This document shows positions 5,856 to 9,782 of a DNA stretch of 9,782 nucleotides, piece by piece. Both the position numbers and the translations under genes were made by a program. The DNA is from JAZOXB01 sp040096185 (GTDB lineage: Bacteria > Bacillota > Clostridia > Oscillospirales > Oscillospiraceae). Where the stretch lies: NCBI RefSeq assembly GCF_040096185.1, contig NZ_JBBMFF010000046.1, positions 1-9,782 of the forward strand. The letters run 5' to 3'. How positions within the stretch are numbered: the stretch's first letter is position 1; every line of letters starts with the position of its first letter. The notes beneath the pieces are model-generated. The model did not search any database, had not been told where the DNA came from, and was given only the letters and a program-made list of their open reading frames with translations.

Positions 5856-5885
5856 GGCAGGCGGTGGCCGAAGCCGCCGCCTGCC
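5856..5885 (-). other. GC-rich cUUCGg hairpin between dnaK and dnaJ
   Basis: In the mRNA, GGCAGGCGG-C-GGC pairs with GCC-A-CCGCCTGCC around a UUCG loop closed by C-G, the ultrastable tetraloop. There is one C/A mismatch among about 13 positions. No T tract follows, so it is not an intrinsic terminator. It lies 15 nt after the dnaK stop, where it could protect the 3' end of a processed hrcA-grpE-dnaK message or lower dnaJ expression. Confidence 0.65.
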
Positions 5886-5899
5886 GCATACATTCGTCC

Positions 5900-7729
5900 T
5901 TAATCCTTGACTTCCTCGTAGTCCGCATCGACTACGCCGTCGTCATGGCCGCCGTTGTTCGCTGCACCGCCGTTATTGGCCTCGCCCTGCTGCGGGGCGG
6001 CCTGCTGATACAGCTTCTCGGAGATGGCGTAGAACGCCTTCTGCACGGCATCGGTCGCGGCCTTGATGGCCTCGATGTCATTGCCCTTGTTCTTCGTCTT
6101 CAGATCCTCGAGAGCTGCCTGCACGGGCGCCTTCTCGGACTCGGAGACCTTGTCGCCAAGCTCGTTCAGGGTCTTCTCCGTCTGGTAGATGACCTGATCG
6201 GCTGCGTTGTGGGTGTCGACCTCATCCTTGTGCTTCTTATCCTCAGCGGCGAACTGCTCGGCCTCCTTGACGGCCTTGTCGATGTCCTCCTTGGAGAGGT
6301 TGGAGGAAGCGGTGATGGTGATGTTCTGCTCCTTGCCGGTGCCGAGGTCCTTTGCGGAGACATTCACGATGCCGTTGGCATCGATGTCAAAGCTGACCTC
6401 GATCTGCGGCACGCCGCGGGGCGCCGGAGCGATGCCGGTGAGCTGGAACTTGCCCAGCGTCTTGTTATAGGCAGCCATTTCACGCTCGCCCTGCAGGACA
6501 TGGACCTCAACGGAGGTCTGGCCGTCTGCAGCGGTGGAGAAGATCTGGCTCTTGTGCGTCGGGATGGTGGTGTTGCGGTCGATCAGGCGGGTGAACACGC
6601 CGCCCATGGTCTCGATGCCGAGGGACAGCGGGGTGACATCCAGAAGGACCATGCCCTTGACGTCGCCGCCGAGGACGCCGCCCTGGATGGCCGCGCCGAC
6701 AGCCACGCACTCATCGGGGTTGATGCCCTTGAAGCCTTCCTTGCCGGTGATGCTCTTGACAGCCTCCTGCACGGCCGGGATACGGCTCGAGCCGCCGACG
6801 AGCAGGACCTTGCTCAGGTCGCTTGCCTTCAGCCCGGCATCTGCCATGGCCTGACGGACGGGCTTCAGCGTATCCTGCACGAGGTGCGCCGTTAGCTCAT
6901 TGAACTTTGCGCGCGTCAGCGTGACATCCAGATGCTTCGGGCCGGTGGCGTCCGCCGTGATATACGGCAGGTTGATGGTGGAGCTCGTCACGCCGGACAG
7001 CTCGATCTTCGCCTTCTCGGCAGCTTCCTTCAGGCGCTGCATGGCGACCTTATCGCCGGAGAGGTCGATGCCTTCGGCCTTCTTGAACTCGGCAACAAGG
7101 TAATCGATGATGCACTGATCGAAATCATCGCCGCCGAGGTGGGTGTTGCCGTTCGTGGCAAGGACCTCGATGACACCGTCGCCGATGTCCAGAATGGAGA
7201 CATCGAACGTGCCGCCGCCCAGATCATAGACCATGATCTTCTGCGAGGATTCCTTATCGACGCCATAGGCCAGTGCAGCAGCCGTCGGCTCGTTGATGAT
7301 ACGCTTGACCTCCAGACCGGCGATCTTGCCTGCGTCCTTCGTGGCCTGACGCTGGGCGTCGTTGAAGTAAGCCGGGACGGTGATGACCGCTTCGGTCACG
7401 GGCTGGCCCAGGTAAGCCTCGGCGTCCGCCTTCAGCTTGCGCAGGATCATTGCGGAGATCTCCTGCGGGGTGTACTTCTTGCCGTCGATGTCGACCTTAT
7501 AATCGGTGCCCATGTGGCGCTTGATCGAAGAGATCGTGCGGTCTGCGTTCGTAACGGCCTGACGCTTTGCGACCTGACCGACCATACGCTCACCGGTCTT
7601 CGAGAATGCAACAACGGACGGAGTGGTGCGATTGCCTTCGGCATTCGCGATAACGACGGGCTCGCCGCCTTCCATCACGGCGACACAGGAATTCGTCGTG
7701 CCAAGATCAATACCAATAATTTTTCCCAT
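5900..7729 (-). CDS. dnaK: Chaperone DnaK (Hsp70)
   Basis: Cytosolic ATP-driven Hsp70 that binds exposed hydrophobic segments of unfolded proteins, working with DnaJ and GrpE. It has 609 residues. The three Hsp70 signatures are visible: IDLGTTNS (7-14), VYDLGGGTFDVSIL (167-180) and VLLVGGSSRIPAVQE (308-322). The linker end and start of the substrate domain is DVTPLSLGIETMGG (364-377); the C-terminus is the usual acidic VVDADYEEVKD. After RHMG (71-74) the chain runs straight into the TPQEISAMIL region, so it lacks the insertion of about 24 residues found in Gram-negative DnaK, which supports a Gram-positive host. GGGAGGA (7744-7738) lies 8 nt ahead of the ATG. It is the third gene of the operon, 45 nt after grpE. 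Confidence 0.98.
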   Translation of the reverse strand: MGKIIGIDLGTTNSCVAVMEGGEPVVIANAEGNRTTPSVVAFSKTGERMVGQVAKRQAVTNADRTISSIKRHMGTDYKVDIDGKKYTPQEISAMILRKLKADAEAYLGQPVTEAVITVPAYFNDAQRQATKDAGKIAGLEVKRIINEPTAAALAYGVDKESSQKIMVYDLGGGTFDVSILDIGDGVIEVLATNGNTHLGGDDFDQCIIDYLVAEFKKAEGIDLSGDKVAMQRLKEAAEKAKIELSGVTSSTINLPYITADATGPKHLDVTLTRAKFNELTAHLVQDTLKPVRQAMADAGLKASDLSKVLLVGGSSRIPAVQEAVKSITGKEGFKGINPDECVAVGAAIQGGVLGGDVKGMVLLDVTPLSLGIETMGGVFTRLIDRNTTIPTHKSQIFSTAADGQTSVEVHVLQGEREMAAYNKTLGKFQLTGIAPAPRGVPQIEVSFDIDANGIVNVSAKDLGTGKEQNITITASSNLSKEDIDKAVKEAEQFAAEDKKHKDEVDTHNAADQVIYQTEKTLNELGDKVSESEKAPVQAALEDLKTKNKGNDIEAIKAATDAVQKAFYAISEKLYQQAAPQQGEANNGGAANNGGHDDGVVDADYEEVKD

Positions 7730-7747
7730 AATTCAAATCCTCCCAAA

Positions 7748-7769
7748 GAAGTAACTTAGAAGTAACTTA
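7748..7769. repeat. Perfect 11-bp tandem duplication between grpE and dnaK
   Basis: GAAGTAACTTA occurs twice with no gap (7748-7758 and 7759-7769), filling half of the 45-nt gap. It lies upstream of the dnaK Shine-Dalgarno site. It may be a recent slippage duplication; no function is evident. Confidence 0.75.
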
Positions 7770-7774
7770 CTGAT

Positions 7775-8338
7775 TTAATTTGCGACCTTCACCATGGCGA
7801 AGCGGATGACCTTATCGCCGTGGGCAAAGCCGGTCTGGAAAACCTCTGCGATGACGTTTTCCCCGAGGCTCTCGTCCTCGATGTGCATCACGGCATTGTG
7901 GCGCTGCGGATCGAAGGTCTCGCCCGCTTCGCCGAAGGGCTTGACACCCAGCGCGTCGAGGATCTTGACAAGCTCTGTCAGGGTCATCTCCACGCCCTTT
8001 TTATAGGCCTCGTCTGCGGTCTCGTGATGCAGGGCCCGCTCGAGGTTATCATAGACGGGAAGGAACTTCTTCACCGTATCGGCAACGGCATCCTGATAGA
8101 TGCCGTCCTTTTCGCGCTGCGTGCGCTTGCGGAAGTTGTCATATTCTGCAGCCAGCCGCAGAAACTGATCGTGCTCCTGCGCCTGCGCGGCCTTGGCCTG
8201 CTCCAGCGCATCGGGCTGTTTGGACTCGGCCTTTTGCTTGGAGCCTTCCGGCTGCTTCGGCGCTTCCGCCTGCTTGGCGGCCTCCGGAGCGGCAGGCTCC
8301 TTCTCGTTCTTTTCGGGTTCTTCGTGTTTCTTTGCCAA
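7775..8338 (-). CDS. grpE: Nucleotide exchange factor GrpE
   Basis: A 187-residue homodimeric co-chaperone that opens the DnaK nucleotide cleft to release ADP. The first 50 or so residues are low-complexity and charged (Lys, Glu, Gln, Ala, Pro, with repeated KQ-PE-type units). A long helix expected to form the dimer coiled coil spans about 50-100 (with FLRLAAEYDNFRKRTQREK), and the beta domain that contacts DnaK is at about 135-187, with the family-typical FDPQRHNAVMHIED (142-155) and GENVIAEVFQTGF (159-171). The start is TTG at 8338: GGAGGAGG (8354-8347) stands 8 nt ahead and no closer ATG exists. Only 3 nt separate it from the hrcA stop and its Shine-Dalgarno site lies in the last hrcA codons, so translation is probably coupled. 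Confidence 0.96.
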   Translation of the reverse strand: MAKKHEEPEKNEKEPAAPEAAKQAEAPKQPEGSKQKAESKQPDALEQAKAAQAQEHDQFLRLAAEYDNFRKRTQREKDGIYQDAVADTVKKFLPVYDNLERALHHETADEAYKKGVEMTLTELVKILDALGVKPFGEAGETFDPQRHNAVMHIEDESLGENVIAEVFQTGFAHGDKVIRFAMVKVAN

Positions 8339-8341
8339 AAT

Positions 8342-9418
8342 TTATTCCTCCTCCTTTGCCTCGTGCACCTCCGGCTTCGGGGCCGCGGGCAGCTCCGGCT
8401 TGCCGAACATCCGGCCAAGCCCTTCGGCAAAGTAGCTTAATCGTGCGGTGATCTGTGCGTAATCCATGCGCTGCGGGCCGACCACACCGATCATGCCCTG
8501 CATGCCGTCGCCGATGTCGAAGCGCGTCACGACGACGGAGGTGTCCTTCAGCTCCTGCGCAACGTTTTCCGGGCCGACGAGGATCTGAACGGGGCTGTCC
8601 GGATCGAGCCGGGCGGGCAGGTTGGAGAGCGTGTCTTCATCCAGTGCGCCGAGCACCTCCTGTGCCTTGGTCAGGTCCTGATATTCCGGCTGGCCCAGCA
8701 GACGGTTCTGCCCGGTAAGGTAAATTTCCGAGCGATGAGCCTCCTCGAGCACATGCGTCGTAAAATCGACGATGACCGGAACAAGGCTCGCTGCGGCGCC
8801 TGCGCTGCGCGTCACGCGGTTCATGACCTCAGGCGTGAAGCCGGAGGCGGGAAGCCCGGTGAGGCTCGCATTGAGCACGGCGGACAGGAGCTTGAGGTCC
8901 TGCTCCGTCACATGCAGCGGCAGCTTGATGAGGCGGTTCTTGACGTTTTCATCGGACGTCATGACCACGAGAATGAAGCTCCCGGCGTCCGCGAGGATGA
9001 TCTCGAAATGGCGGACAGTCACTTCTCCGGCCGGAGCCGTCATGGTATAGGCCGGAAGGTTCGTCAGCTTGGAGACGAGCTTGCCGACCTGGCTCATGGC
9101 CTTGTCCAGCTCCTGCATACGCGATTCCATGGCCTGATTGATGCTCTGCGTCTCGTCGACGGAGAGGCGGTAATCCTGCATCAGACGGTCGATGTAGAAG
9201 CGGTAGCCCGCGGGGCTCGGGATGCGCCCGGCCGACGTGTGCGGCTGCTCCAGAAAGCCGAGCGTCGTCAGCTCGGCCATTTCGTTGCGGATGGTCGCAG
9301 AGGAGAAGTTCATATCCGGCAGCGCGGCGATCGTCTTGGAGCCGACCGGCTCTGCGCTGCGGATGTAGAGGTCCACAATGGCCTTCAGGATCTTCTGTTT
9401 GCGCTCCGAAAGCTCCAT
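8342..9418 (-). CDS. hrcA: Heat-inducible transcription repressor HrcA
   Basis: Repressor of class I heat-shock genes. It binds CIRCE as a dimer and needs chaperonin (GroEL) to stay active, so it is released when chaperones are occupied by unfolded protein. The 358-residue protein has the N-terminal winged helix with SSATIRNEMAEL (39-50) and GFLEQPHTSAGRIPS (54-68) followed by GYRFYIDRL, a GAF-like core, and the conserved GVVGPQRMDY (311-320). The tail after about 340 is Pro/Glu-rich. ATG at 9418 is the start: AAGGAGGT stands 7 nt upstream. An in-frame GTG at 9448 would add ten residues but falls inside the CIRCE arm and lacks a ribosome binding site. First gene of the operon, so it represses itself along with grpE, dnaK and dnaJ. 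Confidence 0.97.
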   Translation of the reverse strand: MELSERKQKILKAIVDLYIRSAEPVGSKTIAALPDMNFSSATIRNEMAELTTLGFLEQPHTSAGRIPSPAGYRFYIDRLMQDYRLSVDETQSINQAMESRMQELDKAMSQVGKLVSKLTNLPAYTMTAPAGEVTVRHFEIILADAGSFILVVMTSDENVKNRLIKLPLHVTEQDLKLLSAVLNASLTGLPASGFTPEVMNRVTRSAGAAASLVPVIVDFTTHVLEEAHRSEIYLTGQNRLLGQPEYQDLTKAQEVLGALDEDTLSNLPARLDPDSPVQILVGPENVAQELKDTSVVVTRFDIGDGMQGMIGVVGPQRMDYAQITARLSYFAEGLGRMFGKPELPAAPKPEVHEAKEEE

Positions 9419-9441
9419 GGCTTTGACCTCCTTGTTTTCCT

Positions 9442-9468
9442 TTAGCACTCCGTACCCCTGAGTGCTAA
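9442..9468 (-). promoter_or_regulatory. CIRCE operator (HrcA binding site)
   Basis: TTAGCACTC (9442-9450), nine bases, GAGTGCTAA (9460-9468): an exact match to the CIRCE consensus inverted repeat. It begins at the predicted transcription start and ends 24 nt before the hrcA ATG, so it is both operator in DNA and part of the mRNA leader. No second CIRCE was found ahead of dnaK or elsewhere in the window. Confidence 0.98.
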
Positions 9469-9472
9469 GCTA

Positions 9473-9501
9473 ACTATACCCCCCAAACGCAACTTTGTCA
9501 A
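9473..9501 (-). promoter_or_regulatory. Sigma-A promoter of the hrcA operon
   Basis: On the minus strand TTGACA (9501-9496), a 17-nt spacer containing six G, and TATAGT (9478-9473). Transcription should begin near 9466, inside the CIRCE edge. An eight-A run on the minus strand (about 9516-9523) lies upstream of the -35 and could act as an UP-like element. Confidence 0.9.
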
Positions 9502-9782
9502 TACCCAAACGGAAGTTTTTTTTGAACGTTTTGTGAACCCTCCCACAGCGACAGCTTTCCCGCATTTCCGGGGATGCATACCCGGATATTTGGACGGCTC
9601 GGCTGCAGCGGCGCTCAGTAAGCGCCTAAGGCAGTTGCAGGTAGTACAGCAGCAATTCAGCGGTACGAGGCCCCCAAGTTTGTCATTGCGAGGAGGCCGC
9701 AGGCCGACGTGGCAATCTCGCAGGTCATAGCCGGATCGCAAGAAAGCCATCGGCGAAAACGAAACTGCCTTCCCGAGATTGC
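9502..9782. other. Non-coding region upstream of the hrcA operon
   Basis: No gene is supported. It has a T8 tract (plus strand), a small CCGGG/CCCGG hairpin (9568-9585) around ATGCAT, and the right copy of the composite repeat from 9607 to the window end. Open frames here read like translated repeat and have no Shine-Dalgarno site. Confidence 0.7.
9607..9720 (+). repeat. Composite intergenic repeat, right copy
   Basis: Blocks at 9607-9626, 9654-9670 and 9681-9699 match the left copy (153-134, 122-106, 76-58) in the same order on the opposite strand. After the third block it continues to GGCAATCTCG at 9711-9720. The complement of that end, CGAGATTGC, begins at 9774 and runs to the last base, so an inverted unit appears to be cut by the window edge. 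Confidence 0.7.

Noticed and set aside
5807..6895. Long plus-strand open frame antisense to dnaK
   Set aside because: The low-complexity Leu/Gly/Asp/Val translation is a frame shadow of dnaK; no Shine-Dalgarno site or promoter was seen.
9442..9750. 102-codon minus-strand frame upstream of hrcA
   Set aside because: Its translation is that of the intergenic repeat and its stop overlaps CIRCE and the promoter; no ribosome binding site.

Overview
The window looks like chromosomal DNA of a fairly GC-rich, low-pathway-complexity Gram-positive anaerobe, most likely a gut Clostridia member of the Oscillospiraceae/Ruminococcaceae type. The reasons are a hrcA-grpE-dnaK-dnaJ class I heat-shock operon behind a perfect CIRCE operator, a DnaK without the N-terminal-domain insertion of Gram-negative homologues, strong AGGAGG-type ribosome binding sites, frequent TTG starts, and intergenic repeats of the TGTCATTGCGAGGAGGCCG type that I associate with this group from memory. 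The taxonomic call is an inference.

Layout. Positions 1-317 are non-coding and repeat-rich. A consensus sigma-A promoter (318-346, extended -10) starts a roughly 240-nt leader that holds a 28-codon ORF with its own Shine-Dalgarno site, followed by an intrinsic terminator (493-522), and then metY on the plus strand (594-1877), an O-acetylhomoserine sulfhydrylase. The leader looks like a transcription attenuator, with a single Cys codon three codons before its stop. metY ends in a strong terminator whose T tract reaches the stop codon of the convergent next gene. All remaining genes are on the minus strand: an ABC half-transporter (3550-1928) with its own promoter and two small upstream ORFs; pnuC (4518-3823), a nicotinamide riboside/NMN-type transporter; and the chaperone operon hrcA (9418-8342), grpE (8338-7775), dnaK (7729-5900), dnaJ (5813-4659). 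The operon is driven by a TTGACA-N17-TATAGT promoter with CIRCE at the transcription start.

How the genes work together. HrcA represses the operon through CIRCE. GrpE, DnaK and DnaJ form the complete Hsp70 cycle. A GC-rich hairpin with a cUUCGg loop sits between dnaK and dnaJ, and a terminator follows dnaJ. pnuC lies directly behind that terminator with no promoter I can see, so it may depend on read-through; its leader has a 9-bp inverted repeat that would cover its translation start. metY and the ABC transporter are separately transcribed units.

The two ends of the window carry copies of one composite intergenic repeat in inverted orientation. The items I rate most worth checking are the metY leader-peptide attenuator, the structured pnuC leader, and the small ORFs ahead of the ABC transporter. 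No mobile element, CRISPR array, tRNA or rRNA was seen.
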